From: Nocardioides pinisoli
GTDB lineage: Bacteria; Actinomycetota; Actinomycetes; Propionibacteriales; Nocardioidaceae
Assembly: GCF_024199985.1 (NCBI RefSeq)
Contig: NZ_JANARS010000004.1
Span: 1-64,000, forward strand
Length of the DNA: 64,000 nt
Direction of reading: 5' to 3'
Below the pieces are notes generated by a model. The model was not told the origin of the DNA and searched no databases. It saw only the letters and a program-made list of their open reading frames with translations. Within the stretch, counting starts at the first letter, position 1. Every line of letters begins with the position of its first letter. Both the position numbers and the translations under genes were made by a program. Below, piece by piece: positions 27,532 through 37,547 of the stretch.

Positions 27532-28154
27532 CCGGCGACCCGGTTCCAGGCCGTCAGCCGCCAGCGCTCGATGCCCCCGGTCCACGTGGACGCGGCGTGC
27601 TCGAGCACGACCCAGCCGCAGTTGGCCAGCACCCCGAGGGACTCGCCGACCTCCGCGCCCCACTCGAGGAAGGCCGGCACGGCGACGCGCGTGGCGGCGC
27701 CGTGCGAGACGACGATCCCGGTCTCACCCTCGCCCAGCGCGTCGGCGCACGACGTCAGGGCCGGCAGGAAGCGTGCCAGCACGTCGGCCGGGGTCTCCCG
27801 CCCCGGGACGGCCGCGAGGTCGCCGGCCACCAGGGCCGCGTGCTCCTCGGGGTGGGCAGCGGCGTACTGCTCGTTGGTCAGCCCCGTGCGGTGCGGGCCC
27901 ACGTCGAACTCGCGCAGGCGCGGGTCGAGCACCGGCTCGAGACCGGCCTCGGCCGCCACCACCGCGGCCGTGCCGGCGGCGCGGGCGAGGTCGGAGGACC
28001 ACACCGCGACTGGCGACAGGGCGGCGAGGACCGGCGCGACGGCCTCGGCCTGCGCCTCGCCGACCGCGTCGAGGGGTACGTCGGCGTGGCCCTGCGCGCG
28101 CCCGGTGTCGTTCCACTCCGTGCGGCCGTGGCGGAGCAGGACCAGGCGCCTCAC
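27528..28154 (-). CDS. histidine phosphatase family protein
   Basis: The 208-residue protein is a phosphoglycerate-mutase-type phosphatase. L-L-R-H9-G-R-T-E-W-N holds the phospho-accepting His, S-S-D-L-A-R-A is the next conserved turn, and V-V-S-H-G-A-A near 150 carries the second catalytic His. Position after rsfS is common in actinobacteria, and the substrate is usually unassigned. The GTG start overlaps the rsfS stop by 4 nt. Confidence 0.9.
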   Translation of the reverse strand: MRRLVLLRHGRTEWNDTGRAQGHADVPLDAVGEAQAEAVAPVLAALSPVAVWSSDLARAAGTAAVVAAEAGLEPVLDPRLREFDVGPHRTGLTNEQYAAAHPEEHAALVAGDLAAVPGRETPADVLARFLPALTSCADALGEGETGIVVSHGAATRVAVPAFLEWGAEVGESLGVLANCGWVVLEHAASTWTGGIERWRLTAWNRVAG

Positions 28155-28510
28155 GCGAGGGTCAGCGGGATGAGCGGGCAGTCGCTCCAGAGTCGCTCGA
28201 GGGCGTAGAAGGACCGCTCCTCCTCGTGCTGGACGTGGATCACGATCTCGCCGTAGTCGAGGAGCACCCAGCGCCCCTCCTTGTGGCCCTCGCGCCGGAT
28301 CGGCTTGGCACCCACCTCGCGGAGCTTGTCCTCCACCTCGTCGACGATGGCGCCGACCGCCCGCTCGTTGTTGGCGCTGGCCAGCACGAAGGCGTCGGTG
28401 ATGGCGAGCTGGTCGCTGACGTCGAAGGCCAGGACCTGGTCGGCCTTCTTGTCGTGTGCGGCCTGGGCCGCGACGGCGACGAGCTCGAGGGCGTGGTCGG
28501 TGGCAGTCAT
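28151..28510 (-). CDS. rsfS: ribosome silencing factor RsfS
   Basis: RsfS (Iojap/RsfA) binds L14 on the 50S subunit and blocks subunit joining under starvation. The 119-residue product shows [26 protein letters not shown] and [13 protein letters not shown], all family signatures. It is coupled to nadD by an ATGA overlap, the usual nadD-rsfS arrangement. Confidence 0.96.
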   Translation of the reverse strand: MTATDHALELVAVAAQAAHDKKADQVLAFDVSDQLAITDAFVLASANNERAVGAIVDEVEDKLREVGAKPIRREGHKEGRWVLLDYGEIVIHVQHEEERSFYALERLWSDCPLIPLTLA

Positions 28511-29178
28511 GCAGTGTCCTTGCTGGTGGTGGAGCTGGTGGTGGAGCCGGTGGTCGAGCCCGTGGTCGGGCTGGTGGTGTAGAGGTCGTGCTTGGCGATG
28601 TACTGCACGACGCCGTCGGGCACGAGGTACCAGACGGGCTCACCACGCCGCTTGCGCTCGCGGCAGTCGGTCGAGGAGATCGCCAGGGCCGGGATCTCGA
28701 CCATGGTGACCCGCTCGGACGGGATCCTCGCGAGCGCCGCGGGATCCATCTCGTAGCCGGGACGGGTGCAGCCGACGAAGTTGGCGAGCTCGAAGAGCTC
28801 CTCGGCGTCGCGCCAGGTGAAGATGTCGGCGAGCGCGTCGGCGCCGGTGATGAAGAACAGCTCCGCGTCGGGCATCTCGGCCTTGAGGTCGCGCAGGGTG
28901 TCGATCGTGTACGTCCTGCCGGCGCGGTCGATGTCGACACGGGAGACGTAGAAGCGCGGGTTCGCGGCGGTCGCGACCACCGTCATCAGGTAGCGGTGCT
29001 CGGCCCCGGTGACGTCACGGTCGCTCTTCTGCCACGGGTCGCCGGTGGGCACGAAGACGACCTCGTCGAGGTCGAACCAGGCCTGCACCTCGGAGGCAGC
29101 CACCAGGTGGCCGTGGTGGATGGGGTCGAAGGTGCCGCCCATCACCCCGATGCGGCGCTGCCCCACGGGACCGGTCAC
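28507..29178 (-). CDS. nadD: nicotinate-nucleotide adenylyltransferase
   Basis: NadD adenylates nicotinate mononucleotide in NAD synthesis. The 223-residue protein has [12 protein letters not shown] at 14-25, the nucleotidyltransferase motif, and I-S-S-T-D-C-R near residue 170. The last 20 residues are a Ser/Thr/Gly run (units S-T-T-G) beyond the usual end of the enzyme, an odd low-complexity tail likely to be disordered. The GTG at 29178 is 4 bp after the small membrane-protein gene. Confidence 0.96.
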   Translation of the reverse strand: MTGPVGQRRIGVMGGTFDPIHHGHLVAASEVQAWFDLDEVVFVPTGDPWQKSDRDVTGAEHRYLMTVVATAANPRFYVSRVDIDRAGRTYTIDTLRDLKAEMPDAELFFITGADALADIFTWRDAEELFELANFVGCTRPGYEMDPAALARIPSERVTMVEIPALAISSTDCRERKRRGEPVWYLVPDGVVQYIAKHDLYTTSPTTGSTTGSTTSSTTSKDTA

Positions 29179-29182
29179 GAGA

Positions 29183-29329
29183 TCAGCTGTGCTCGCGACC
29201 GCCACCGAAGGAGACCACGGCGAGCAGCAGGACGAGCAGCAGCGCCAGGGCGATGGCACCCACGACGTAGGGGTGGACGGCAGGCTCGCTCTCGGCCTCG
29301 GCGGCCAGCGTGATGACGGTGCTCAGCAT
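29183..29329 (-). CDS. small single-span membrane protein
   Basis: This 48-residue frame begins M-L-S-T-V-I-T-L-A and has one hydrophobic stretch (about 22-41, rich in Leu/Val/Ala), then F-G-G-G-R-E-H-S. It fits exactly between proA and nadD, with 4 bp to nadD and 30 bp from proA, on the same strand, which argues that it is real. An in-frame GTG 9 nt upstream is an alternative start. No function is known to me. Confidence 0.6.
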   Translation of the reverse strand: MLSTVITLAAEAESEPAVHPYVVGAIALALLLVLLLAVVSFGGGREHS

Positions 29330-29359
29330 GGCGCTCACCCTACCGGCACCGCCGTCGGG

Positions 29360-30610
29360 TCACCGGACGTGGCCCTCGCCGACCACGACGTACTTGCTCG
29401 ACGTCATCTCCGGCAGTCCCATCGGGCCGCGGGCGTGCAGCTTCTGCGTGGAGATCCCGATCTCGGCACCGAACCCGAACTCCCCGCCGTCGGTGAAGCG
29501 CGTGGAGGCGTTGACCATCACGGCCGCGGAGTCCACCGCGGCGACGAAGCGCCGGATGGTCGCCTGGTCGCGGGCGAGGATCGCCTCGGTGTGGCCGGAC
29601 GACCAGCGGCGGATGTGGGCGATGGCCCCCTCGACGTCGGCCACGACGGCCGCGGAGATCTCCAGCGCCAGGAACTCGGCCGCGTGGTCCTCGTCCGTCA
29701 CCGGTACCACGTCGTCGTACTCCGCGAAGGCGCTGTCGCCGTGGATCAGCACCCCGGCCGCCTGGAGCGCCTCGACGACGGTCGGGAGGAACTCGTCGGC
29801 GACGTCCTGGTGCACGAGCAGCGACTCGGCGGCGTTGCAGACGCTGGTGCGGTGGGTCTTGGAGTTCAGCACGACCGCCAGGGCCTGCTCGAGGTCGGCC
29901 GAGGCGTCGACGTAGACGTGGCAGTTGCCGACCCCGGTCTCGATCACCGGCACGGTCGACTCCTCGACCACGCTGCGGATCAGGCCAGCTCCGCCGCGCG
30001 GGATGAGCACGTCGACGAGCCCGCGGGCGCGCATCAGCGCCTTCACCGAGTCGTGAGTCTCCCCCGGCACGAGCTGTACGACGTCCTCCGGCAGGCCGCT
30101 GCCCGCCAGCGCGTCGCGCATCGCGGCGACGATCGAGGCGTTGCTCGACCGGGCGCTCGAGGAGCCGCGCAGCAGCACCGCGTTGCCGGCCTTCAGGCAG
30201 ATCCCCGCGGCGTCGGCGGTGACGTTGGGGCGGGCCTCGTAGATCATCCCGACCACGCCGAAGGGCACCCGCAGCTGGCGCAGCTCGAGCCCGTTGGCCA
30301 GCGTGCTGCCGCGCAGCACCTCGCCCACGGGGTCGGGCAGGGCGGCGACGTCGCGCAGGCCCTGGGCCATCGCCTCCAGGCGGGAGACGTCGAGCCGGAG
30401 GCGGTCGACGATGTTGGCCGGCGTGCCACCGGCCTCCGCACGGGCGACGTCCTCGGCGTTGGCCGCGAGGACCTCCGGCGCGGACGCGAGCAGGGCGTCG
30501 GCCATGGCGTGCAGGGCCGCGTCCTTGGTGGCCCGCGTGGCCGTGGCCAGCTCGTGGCTGGCGGTCCGGGCACGGCTGGCGACCTCGCGCACTGCCTCGT
30601 CACTGCTCAT
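29360..30610 (-). CDS. proA: glutamate-5-semialdehyde dehydrogenase (gamma-glutamyl phosphate reductase)
   Basis: ProA reduces gamma-glutamyl phosphate with NADPH in proline synthesis. The 416-residue aldehyde-dehydrogenase-fold protein has Y-E-A-R-P-N-V-T at 124-131 and L-R-G-S-S-S-A near 147-153. The catalytic C258 lies in [11 protein letters not shown], with [12 protein letters not shown] near the C-terminus. Its partner proB is not in the window. TACGCT ends 7 nt before the ATG, so the mRNA should be leaderless. Confidence 0.97.
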   Translation of the reverse strand: MSSDEAVREVASRARTASHELATATRATKDAALHAMADALLASAPEVLAANAEDVARAEAGGTPANIVDRLRLDVSRLEAMAQGLRDVAALPDPVGEVLRGSTLANGLELRQLRVPFGVVGMIYEARPNVTADAAGICLKAGNAVLLRGSSSARSSNASIVAAMRDALAGSGLPEDVVQLVPGETHDSVKALMRARGLVDVLIPRGGAGLIRSVVEESTVPVIETGVGNCHVYVDASADLEQALAVVLNSKTHRTSVCNAAESLLVHQDVADEFLPTVVEALQAAGVLIHGDSAFAEYDDVVPVTDEDHAAEFLALEISAAVVADVEGAIAHIRRWSSGHTEAILARDQATIRRFVAAVDSAAVMVNASTRFTDGGEFGFGAEIGISTQKLHARGPMGLPEMTSSKYVVVGEGHVR

Positions 30611-30617
30611 GCTGTCC

Positions 30618-30642
30618 AGCGTAGGACGGGCGCGCCTAGGGT
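30618..30642. promoter_or_regulatory. divergent leaderless -10 elements, proA and secreted-protein gene
   Basis: Minus strand TACGCT (30618-30623) ends 7 nt before the proA ATG. Plus strand TAGGGT (30637-30642) ends 6 nt before the ATG at 30649. The two starts are only 38 bp apart. Confidence 0.6.
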
Positions 30643-30648
30643 GACGCC

Positions 30649-32196
30649 ATGTCTCGCATCACGGGGGTGATCGTCGCGCTGGCGACGACGACGGCTGTCC
30701 TGACCGGCTCGACCGCGGGCGGGGCGGCCCCACCTGAAGCGCGGGTCTGGGCGCCGTCGGCGGAGCTCCCTCTCGAGATCCCCGGCGGGGTCGAGCTCAC
30801 CCTCGCCGACGGCGACCTCCTGCGGGTGTACGCCGCGGAGGACCACCGCGCGGTGTGGGCCCGCCGCCAGGAGGCCGGGACCGGGGTCTGGGGCGAGCGC
30901 TCGGTCGTGCTGAAGCGCAAGCGTCTCTCCTGCGGCGACGTCCGGGCCCGCACCGCCAACGGCGCCGTCGTCGTGCTCGCCGAGTGCGACCGCGGCAGCT
31001 GGTCCGAGGACCAGGCGCCGGTCGCGTCCGTCGCGCTCCACTCGGCCGACACGGTGAGCTGGTCGGCGTACGAGCTGGAGGGCGAGGCCTACGAGGAGCC
31101 CGGCATCTCCCCCGACGGCAGCCGGGGCGTGTGGCTGGAGTCCGGCGGCTACGTCACGTGGGGGCCCGAGGGCTTCACGCGTCGAGCGCTCAGGACGCCC
31201 GGGCGGGAGTACACCGCCACCGCCACGATCACCGACGACGCCCAGGTCTCCTACCTCTACGGCGCCAACGTGGCCCCGCGCCGGTGCCGCCTGCTCGTCC
31301 TGACCCGGACCGGCGACGCGGCGCCCTCGCGCCAGGAGGTGCCGCTCCGGAACGCGTGCCAGGACACCAACTTCGCCAATGTCGACTCCGACACCACCGT
31401 CTACGGCGACTTCACCGATCCGGGCCACCAGACCGTCATCTCCCGACCCGACGCGAGCTCCCCGTGGGCCGTGAGCGCCATCGCGCCGGCGACCGCCCCT
31501 GGCCTCGACGAGGCACACGGCAGGCTGAGCACGCGCTACTTCACCGCTCCCGGGCAGCCGCTCCACGCCGTCGGGTCGACGGGGGGTCGCGTCGTCAGGG
31601 CCCAGACCTACGACCCCGTGCGCCAGGCCTGGGGCCCGGCGACCACTGTGTACGACGCCGGCACGAGGCGTTGCAGGTGGGGTGACAACTGGTGGGCCCG
31701 CCCTCCCGGGGTCGTGATCGCAGCCGTGTCGTGCAGCGGCCGCCACATGGTGCTCACCACCGGCGCCGGCGGCCCGTGGCAGGCACTGCGCATGGGCCGG
31801 CACCCCTACGGCCTCTCGCCCGACGGGCGCTACGTCGCCGTGCCAGGTCGCAGCCGCACCCACGTCGTCTCGCCCGAGCTCGGGGTGGTGACGCTGCCCG
31901 GCGGCGTCACCGGGCGGTGCGACGTGGTGGTCCCCGACGGCCCGGACGCCGCGGTCCTGCTCACCTCGGCCGGTCGGCACCGCGAGTGGCCCACCGTGCT
32001 CAAGGCGTCCACCACCGAGGGCTGGCGGACGCTGTCGCGCACCCGGTTGCCGACCTTCCCGGCCGACTGCATCGGGGCCGACTCCTCCAACAGCGAGCTG
32101 CCGTTCCGGTTCGACGTCCACGGCCGCTGGACGGGATACGCGGTGCAGGTCGTCCAGCGGGACGGCGTGTGGACCGTACGACGCACCCGCGCCTGA
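30649..32196 (+). CDS. secreted protein of unknown function
   Basis: The 515-residue protein has a clear signal peptide (about 1-27, ending G-G-A-A). The mature part is beta-rich with recurring blocks of the S-P-D-G-R-Y-V-A-V type (for example [10 protein letters not shown] near 155 and [10 protein letters not shown] near 390), suggesting a beta-propeller-like fold. About eight Cys are spaced as if in disulfides. No catalytic motif is recognised. It is divergent from proA and convergent with etfA, separated from it by a strong hairpin. Confidence 0.75.
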   Translation: MSRITGVIVALATTTAVLTGSTAGGAAPPEARVWAPSAELPLEIPGGVELTLADGDLLRVYAAEDHRAVWARRQEAGTGVWGERSVVLKRKRLSCGDVRARTANGAVVVLAECDRGSWSEDQAPVASVALHSADTVSWSAYELEGEAYEEPGISPDGSRGVWLESGGYVTWGPEGFTRRALRTPGREYTATATITDDAQVSYLYGANVAPRRCRLLVLTRTGDAAPSRQEVPLRNACQDTNFANVDSDTTVYGDFTDPGHQTVISRPDASSPWAVSAIAPATAPGLDEAHGRLSTRYFTAPGQPLHAVGSTGGRVVRAQTYDPVRQAWGPATTVYDAGTRRCRWGDNWWARPPGVVIAAVSCSGRHMVLTTGAGGPWQALRMGRHPYGLSPDGRYVAVPGRSRTHVVSPELGVVTLPGGVTGRCDVVVPDGPDAAVLLTSAGRHREWPTVLKASTTEGWRTLSRTRLPTFPADCIGADSSNSELPFRFDVHGRWTGYAVQVVQRDGVWTVRRTRA

Positions 32197-32207
32197 GCCC
32201 GGACGAC

Positions 32208-32236
32208 GAACGCCCCGGCCGGTGGCCGGGGCGTTC
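32208..32236. terminator. bidirectional hairpin between secreted-protein gene and etfA
   Basis: GAACGCCCCGGC (32208-32219) pairs perfectly with GCCGGGGCGTTC (32225-32236) around 5 nt. It lies between convergent stops at 32196 and 32255. Confidence 0.8.
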
Positions 32237-32254
32237 GCTGTCGGGGTGCGGGGG

Positions 32255-33208
32255 TCAGCCCTTGCGCTCCTTGACCTTCTCGGTCGCGGCGGGCAGGACC
32301 GTGTGGAGGTCGCCCACGACGCCGAAGTCGACGAGCTCGAAGATCGGGGCCTCGGGGTCCTTGTTGACCGCGACGATGGTCTTCGAGGTCTGCATGCCGG
32401 CGCGATGCTGGATCGCGCCCGAGATGCCGTTGGCGACGTAGAGCTGCGGCGAGACCGTCTTGCCGGTCTGGCCGACCTGGAAGGCGTGCGGCATCCAGCC
32501 CGAGTCGACCGCGGCACGCGAGGCACCCACGGCCGCGCCGAGCGAGTCGGCGAAGCCCTCGACCGGCGCGAAGTCGCCGCCGGTGCCACGACCGCCGGAG
32601 ACCACGATCGCGGCCTCGGTCAGCTCGGGACGACCCGTGGACTGGCGCGGCTGGGTGGCCACGACCTGGGCGGTCTTCGCGACGTCGGAGATCGTCGCGG
32701 CGAACGACTCGACAGCACCGGCGCCGTCGGCCTCCTCGGGGGCGGCCGAGTTCGGCTTGACCGTGATGATCGGCGTGCCCGTGGTGACCTTGGCCTGCAC
32801 GGTGTAGTTGCCGGCGAACACGCTCTGCGTGGTGACGCCACCCTCCTGCACGTCGACGGCGTCGGTGATCAGGCCCGAGCCCAGCTTGATCGCCAGGCGA
32901 CCGGCGACCTCCTTGTTCTCGAACGTCGAGGGCAGCAGGATCGCCGCCGGGCCGGTCTTCTCGGCCAGCTGCTGCAGCGCCTCGGCCTTCGGGGCCACGA
33001 GGTAGCCCTTGATCTGCGCGTCGTCGACGACGTAGACCTTCGCGGCACCGTACTTCTTCACCTTCTCGGCCACGGCGTCGCCCTGCTCGGGCGAGCCGAA
33101 GAACACCGCGGCGGGCTCACCGAGACGGCGCGCGATCGTCAGCAGCTCGTAGGTCGGCTTCTTGACCTCGCCCTCGGCGTGGTCGATGACAACAAGAACC
33201 TCAGACAT
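32255..33208 (-). CDS. etfA: electron transfer flavoprotein subunit alpha
   Basis: EtfA holds FAD and, with EtfB, passes electrons from acyl-CoA and other dehydrogenases to the ETF-quinone oxidoreductase. The 317-residue product has the C-terminal FAD site [19 protein letters not shown] near 260-280. [13 protein letters not shown] follows, and [11 protein letters not shown] lies near 205. In this lineage the FAD-site residues A-N-G replace the commoner A-x-G. It starts 13 bp after the etfB stop. Confidence 0.96.
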   Translation of the reverse strand: MSEVLVVIDHAEGEVKKPTYELLTIARRLGEPAAVFFGSPEQGDAVAEKVKKYGAAKVYVVDDAQIKGYLVAPKAEALQQLAEKTGPAAILLPSTFENKEVAGRLAIKLGSGLITDAVDVQEGGVTTQSVFAGNYTVQAKVTTGTPIITVKPNSAAPEEADGAGAVESFAATISDVAKTAQVVATQPRQSTGRPELTEAAIVVSGGRGTGGDFAPVEGFADSLGAAVGASRAAVDSGWMPHAFQVGQTGKTVSPQLYVANGISGAIQHRAGMQTSKTIVAVNKDPEAPIFELVDFGVVGDLHTVLPAATEKVKERKG

Positions 33209-33221
33209 CTCTGGCTGCTCC

Positions 33222-34022
33222 TCAGATGAACTTCTTGGACGCGAGGAAGTCGACCAGCGCGCCGGCGCCCGAGCCGTCCTCGTCGGTGACGATCTCGCCG
33301 GCCGTGCGCGGCGGGCGGGCGGTGGTGTCCTCGACCTGCGTGTAGGCCACGGACAGGCCGACCTGGTCGGCGTCGAGACCGAGGTCGGTCAGCGACCAGG
33401 TCTCGAGCGGCTTCTTCTTCGCCGCCATGATGCCCTTGAACGACGGGTAGCGCGCCTCGCCGGACTGGTCGGTCACCGACAGCACGATCGGCAGGGTCGC
33501 GCCGATGACCTCGGTCGAGCCCTCGTTGTCGCGCTTGATGCGGACCTGGTCGCCCTGCGACTCCACGACCGAGGCCAGCGTCACCTGCGGCATGCCGAGG
33601 CGCTCGGCCAGCATCGCCGGGACGACCGATCCGGCGGCGTCGGTCGACGCCATGCCGCAGACCACGAGGTCGGCACCGGTGTCGGCCTTGATCTTCTCGA
33701 CCGCCTTCGCAAGCACCAGCGAGGTGCCGAGGTAGTCCGAGCCGGCGATCGCGTCGTCGACCACGTGGACACCGGAGTCCGCACCCATCTGCAGCGCCTT
33801 GCGCACCGCGTCGACGGCCTTCTCCGGTCCCACGGTCAGCGCGGTGACGGTGATCTCCTCACCCTCGCGCTTCTCGCGGAACTGGAGCGCCTGCTCCACG
33901 GCGTACTCGTCCAGCTCGGACAGCAGACCATCGACCCCGACGCGGTCGACCGTGAAGTCGTCCTCGAACCTGCGGTCGGCGGTGGCGTCCGGCACGTACT
34001 TCACACAGACAACAATGTTCAT
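33222..34022 (-). CDS. etfB: electron transfer flavoprotein subunit beta
   Basis: EtfB is the AMP-binding partner of EtfA. The 266-residue protein begins M-N-I-V-V-C-V-K-Y-V-P-D and shows L-S-E-L-D-E-Y-A-V-E-Q-A-L, G-M-A-S-T-D-A-A-G-S-V-V-P and the family segment R-Y-P-S-F-K-G-I-M-A-A-K-K-K-P near 208-222. The upstream 140 bp contain a TTGACC that may be part of the promoter, but no clear -10 at the right spacing. Confidence 0.96.
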   Translation of the reverse strand: MNIVVCVKYVPDATADRRFEDDFTVDRVGVDGLLSELDEYAVEQALQFREKREGEEITVTALTVGPEKAVDAVRKALQMGADSGVHVVDDAIAGSDYLGTSLVLAKAVEKIKADTGADLVVCGMASTDAAGSVVPAMLAERLGMPQVTLASVVESQGDQVRIKRDNEGSTEVIGATLPIVLSVTDQSGEARYPSFKGIMAAKKKPLETWSLTDLGLDADQVGLSVAYTQVEDTTARPPRTAGEIVTDEDGSGAGALVDFLASKKFI

Positions 34023-34161
34023 GGTGGTGTGGCCTCGCGGCCCCTCCTGTGCACTCGGATGTGGCTATGAGGTTACTGGTCGGTCAACGCCGACCGGAAT
34101 GGCGATCCGGGTGCAGTCGCTCACATCGCTCACAGTGGCACTGTCACGGTCGCCGGGCCGG

Positions 34162-34464
34162 TCAGGGCTTGATGATGCGGTAGAGGACGCGCCCCACCAC
34201 GAGCCAGGCGATCGCGCCGAGGCCCCAGTTGAAGAGCGCGTTCTTGACCTGGGCGCCCTCGCCCCGGAACTGCTTGATGCCGTCCTGGCGGGAGAACACG
34301 TCCAGGTCGACCCACGAGGCGGCCCGCAGGACGGCCGCGACGAGGTCGTTGGACTTGTTGGCGTCCAGAGCGATCAGCAGCGCCCCCACTGCGAGCAGCA
34401 GTGCCGCCAGCGCGCACGCCAGCCACACCAGCTGGGCGAGCGTCGCCCGGATCTTCGTTGCCAC
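34162..34464 (-). CDS. small membrane protein of unknown function
   Basis: The 100-residue protein has two hydrophobic segments (about 11-33 and 78-96). Between them lies a hydrophilic loop with D-A-N-K-S-N-D-L and W-V-D-L-D-V-F-S-R-Q-D-G-I-K. It starts with GTG, has AGGAAG about 8-9 nt upstream, and follows the enoyl-CoA hydratase gene by 29 bp on the same strand. I do not recognise the family. Confidence 0.7.
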   Translation of the reverse strand: MATKIRATLAQLVWLACALAALLLAVGALLIALDANKSNDLVAAVLRAASWVDLDVFSRQDGIKQFRGEGAQVKNALFNWGLGAIAWLVVGRVLYRIIKP

Positions 34465-34493
34465 GTGGTCGTCTTCCTCTCGGTCGGGGCCGC

Positions 34494-35270
34494 TCAGCGG
34501 CCCACGAAGGTTGCCTTGCCCGGTCCGTTCTCAACGAACGAGGTGATGCCGCGGGTACGGTCCTCGGTGGCGAAGACCCCGGCGAACTGCTGCCGCTCGA
34601 TCTCCAGGCCCGTGTCGAGGTCGACCTCGCTGCCCCGGTCGATGCACTCCTTGGCGGCGCGGATCGCGAGCGCGGCCGCTCCGCTGAACTGGGCGGCGTA
34701 GGCCACGGACTCCTCGAGCACCCGGTCGGCGGGGACGACCCGGTCGACCAGCCCGATGCTCAGCGCCTCGTCGGCCTTCACGAAGCGTCCGGTGAAGATG
34801 ATGTCCTTCGCCTTGGCGGTCCCGACCAGCCGCGCGAGCCGCTGCGTGCCTCCGGCTCCGGGGATGATGCCGAGCAGCACCTCGGGCTGGCCGAGGACGG
34901 CGTCCTCCGCGGCGAACCTCAGGTCGGCCGCCAGTGCGAGCTCGCAGCCGCCGCCGAGGGCGTACCCGTTGACGGCCGCGACGACGGGCTTGGGGATCCG
35001 GGCGATCGCGGTGGTGGCCGAGCTCACCGAGGCGGACACCTTGACCATGTCGGAGTAGCTCAGGTCGGCCATCTCCTTGACGTCGTTGCCGGCGGCGAAG
35101 ACGCGCTCGCCGCCCCACAGCACCACGGCGCGTACGTCGTCGCGCTCGGTGAGCTCGGCGGCGGCCTCGCGCAGGTCGGCCTGCACCTGGATGCTGATCG
35201 CGTTCATCTTGGGGCGGTCGAGGCGCAGGACCGCGACCCCATCGGTCACGTCGATCGAGACGAACTCCAT
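34494..35270 (-). CDS. enoyl-CoA hydratase/isomerase family protein
   Basis: The 258-residue crotonase-fold protein has the oxyanion-hole segments F-A-A-G-N-D-V-K-E-M near 58-67 and A-L-G-G-G-C-E-L-A near 104-112. E-V-L-L-G-I-I-P-G-A-G-G-T-Q-R near 129-143 carries one catalytic Glu. The first Glu position of classical hydratases (A-G-A-D-I-x-E) is N-D-V-K-E here, so hydratase activity is likely but not certain. AAGGAG lies 6 nt before the ATG. etfBA downstream fits a fatty-acid oxidation role. Confidence 0.9.
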   Translation of the reverse strand: MEFVSIDVTDGVAVLRLDRPKMNAISIQVQADLREAAAELTERDDVRAVVLWGGERVFAAGNDVKEMADLSYSDMVKVSASVSSATTAIARIPKPVVAAVNGYALGGGCELALAADLRFAAEDAVLGQPEVLLGIIPGAGGTQRLARLVGTAKAKDIIFTGRFVKADEALSIGLVDRVVPADRVLEESVAYAAQFSGAAALAIRAAKECIDRGSEVDLDTGLEIERQQFAGVFATEDRTRGITSFVENGPGKATFVGR

Positions 35271-35363
35271 GGTGGCTCCTTGTCACGTGGGACGGCGTCG
35301 TGGACGGCACCTGGGTGGCGCGGTGCGAGCCGCATTGTGCCGTGCGCCACTGTTGCGACCACA

Positions 35364-37547
35364 ATGGCCCGCGTGACACCCCCCTGGACGACCACTGCCT
35401 GGCAGCACGACGGCGAGACCATGTCGGTCTGGCCGGGTCGCAACCACCCCCTGGGCGCGACGTGGTCCCGGGAGTCGACCAACTTCGCGGTCTACGCACC
35501 CGAGGCCCGGGCGATGTGGGTGTGCCTCTTCGACGACGACGGGCTCGAGACGCGCCACCGCCTCACCGAGCACTCGCTGGGCGTGTGGCACGGCGCCATC
35601 CCGGGCGTGGCCCGCGGCACGCGCTACGGCTACCGCGCCGACGGCCCGTGGGACCCCGAGGCCGGTCTGCGGTTCAACCCCGCCAAGCTGCTGCTCGACC
35701 CCTACGGCAAGGCGGTCTCCGGGGACCTCGTCGTCGACAAGGCCATCTTCGGCTACGTGGTCGACGACCCCGCGACGCGCAGCGACCTCGACTCGGCGCC
35801 GTACGTCCCGCGCAGCGTGGTGGTCCACGACGACTTCCAGTGGGGTCCCGACACCTCGCCGCACCGGCGGTGGCGCGACACCGTGATCTACGAGATGCAC
35901 GTCAAGGGCATGACCGCCCTGCACGACCGGGTGCCCGAGGAGCTCCGGGGGACGTACGCCGGCCTCGCGACGCCGGCGGTCACCGACTACCTCAAGGACC
36001 TCGGGGTGACGGCGGTCGAGCTGCTGCCCGTGCACCAGTTCTTCTCCGAGCCCGCCCTCGCCGAGCGCGGCCTGGTCAACTACTGGGGCTACAACTCGCT
36101 GTGCTTCTTCGCCCCGCACAACGCCTACTCGTCCTCGGGCGACCGCGGCCAGCAGGTCACCGAGTTCAAGCAGATGGTCAAGGACTTCCACCTCGCCGGG
36201 CTCGAGGTCATCCTCGACGTGGTCTACAACCACACCGCCGAGGCCGGCCCCCGCGGGCCCACGCTGAGCTTCCGCGGCCTCGACGACCGCGGCTACTACC
36301 AGCGCGTCGTGCCCCGGGCGCCGAAGCCGGGCCACGAGCCCGAGCCGGTGCGCTACTGGGACGTCACCGGCTGCGGCAACACCGTCGACGCCACCCACAC
36401 CCAGAGCCTGCGGATGATCCTCGACTCGCTGCGCTACTGGGTCACCGAGATGCACGTCGACGGCTTCCGGTTCGACCTGATGAGCGCGCTGACCCGCACC
36501 GACCAGGTCGTCGACATGGGCTCCCACCTGCTCACCGCGATCGGCCAGGACCCGGTGCTGCGCCACGTGAAGCTCATCGCCGAGCCGTGGGACGCGTCGA
36601 TGGACGGCTACCGGGTCGGGCAGTTCCCGCCGCCGTGGGTGGAGTGGAACGACCAGTTCCGCGACACCGTGCGCGACTTCTGGCGCGGTCACTCCGGCGG
36701 CGTACGGACCGTGGCGACGCGGCTGGCAGGGTCGAGCGACCTCTACGCCGACGACGGCCGCTCCCCCTATGCCTCGGTCAACTTCATCACCGCCCACGAC
36801 GGCTTCACGCTGCGCGACCTGGTGTCCTACAACGACAAGCACAACGAGGCCAACGGCGAGGACAACCGTGACGGGACCGACAACAACCGGTCCTGGAACT
36901 GCGGCGTCGAGGGCGAGACCGACGACCCCGACATCGTCGGGCTGCGACGGCGCCAGGCGGCCAACCTCATGGCGACGCTCTGCTTCTCCAGCGGCGTCCC
37001 GATGCTCACGGCCGGCGACGAGCGCGGCCGCACGCAAGGTGGCAACAACAACGCCTACGGCCAGGACAACGAGACGTCGTGGATCGACTGGCGTCCCGAC
37101 GACGCGTGGCTCGACGTCTACGAGATCACCAAGACCGCGCTGCGGCTGCGACGCGAGCACCCCGCGCTGCGGCAGCGGCACTGGTTCGAGGGACGGCCGA
37201 CGATCAAGGGCGGCATCAAGGACCTCGTCTGGGTGCACCCGAGCGGTCGCGAGATGACCGTCCACGACTGGAACGACGACAGCATCCGCACCATCGGGAT
37301 GTTCCTCAACGGGGCTCCGCTGCGCTCCCCCGGCCCGCACGGCGAGCAGGTGCGCGACCGGTCGTTCATGATCTGGCTCAACTCCGGCGTCGACGACGTC
37401 GAGCTGGCGCTGCCGGCCAACCAGTGGGTCCACCACGGCGAGGTGGTGCTGTCGACCAACGCCGGAATCGCCGTGGGGACCCCCGTGGTCGCGGGCGCGA
37501 CGATGCTGCTGCAGGCGCGCTCGGTGCTGGTGCTGCGTGAGACCTAG
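35364..37547 (+). CDS. glgX: glycogen debranching enzyme GlgX (isoamylase type)
   Basis: GlgX hydrolyses alpha-1,6 branches of phosphorylase-limit glycogen. The 727-residue GH13 protein has an N-terminal CBM48 (about 20-150), then L-D-V-V-Y-N-H-T (D285-H290), G-F-R-F-D371-L with the nucleophile, I-A-E407-P-W-D with the acid, and T-A-H-D479-G. E-D-N-R-D-G-T-D-N-N-R-S-W-N-C-G is the isoamylase signature. It is separate from glgP and the glgE operon but within 7 kb of them. An in-frame GTG at 35373 is an alternative start. It overlaps the convergent AraC-type gene by 4 bp. Confidence 0.96.
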   Translation: MARVTPPWTTTAWQHDGETMSVWPGRNHPLGATWSRESTNFAVYAPEARAMWVCLFDDDGLETRHRLTEHSLGVWHGAIPGVARGTRYGYRADGPWDPEAGLRFNPAKLLLDPYGKAVSGDLVVDKAIFGYVVDDPATRSDLDSAPYVPRSVVVHDDFQWGPDTSPHRRWRDTVIYEMHVKGMTALHDRVPEELRGTYAGLATPAVTDYLKDLGVTAVELLPVHQFFSEPALAERGLVNYWGYNSLCFFAPHNAYSSSGDRGQQVTEFKQMVKDFHLAGLEVILDVVYNHTAEAGPRGPTLSFRGLDDRGYYQRVVPRAPKPGHEPEPVRYWDVTGCGNTVDATHTQSLRMILDSLRYWVTEMHVDGFRFDLMSALTRTDQVVDMGSHLLTAIGQDPVLRHVKLIAEPWDASMDGYRVGQFPPPWVEWNDQFRDTVRDFWRGHSGGVRTVATRLAGSSDLYADDGRSPYASVNFITAHDGFTLRDLVSYNDKHNEANGEDNRDGTDNNRSWNCGVEGETDDPDIVGLRRRQAANLMATLCFSSGVPMLTAGDERGRTQGGNNNAYGQDNETSWIDWRPDDAWLDVYEITKTALRLRREHPALRQRHWFEGRPTIKGGIKDLVWVHPSGREMTVHDWNDDSIRTIGMFLNGAPLRSPGPHGEQVRDRSFMIWLNSGVDDVELALPANQWVHHGEVVLSTNAGIAVGTPVVAGATMLLQARSVLVLRET

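Noticed and set aside
34023..34161. TTGACCGACC-type operator upstream of etfB resembling a fatty-acid regulator site.
   Set aside because: The two halves do not form a convincing palindrome and no -10 at correct spacing was found.
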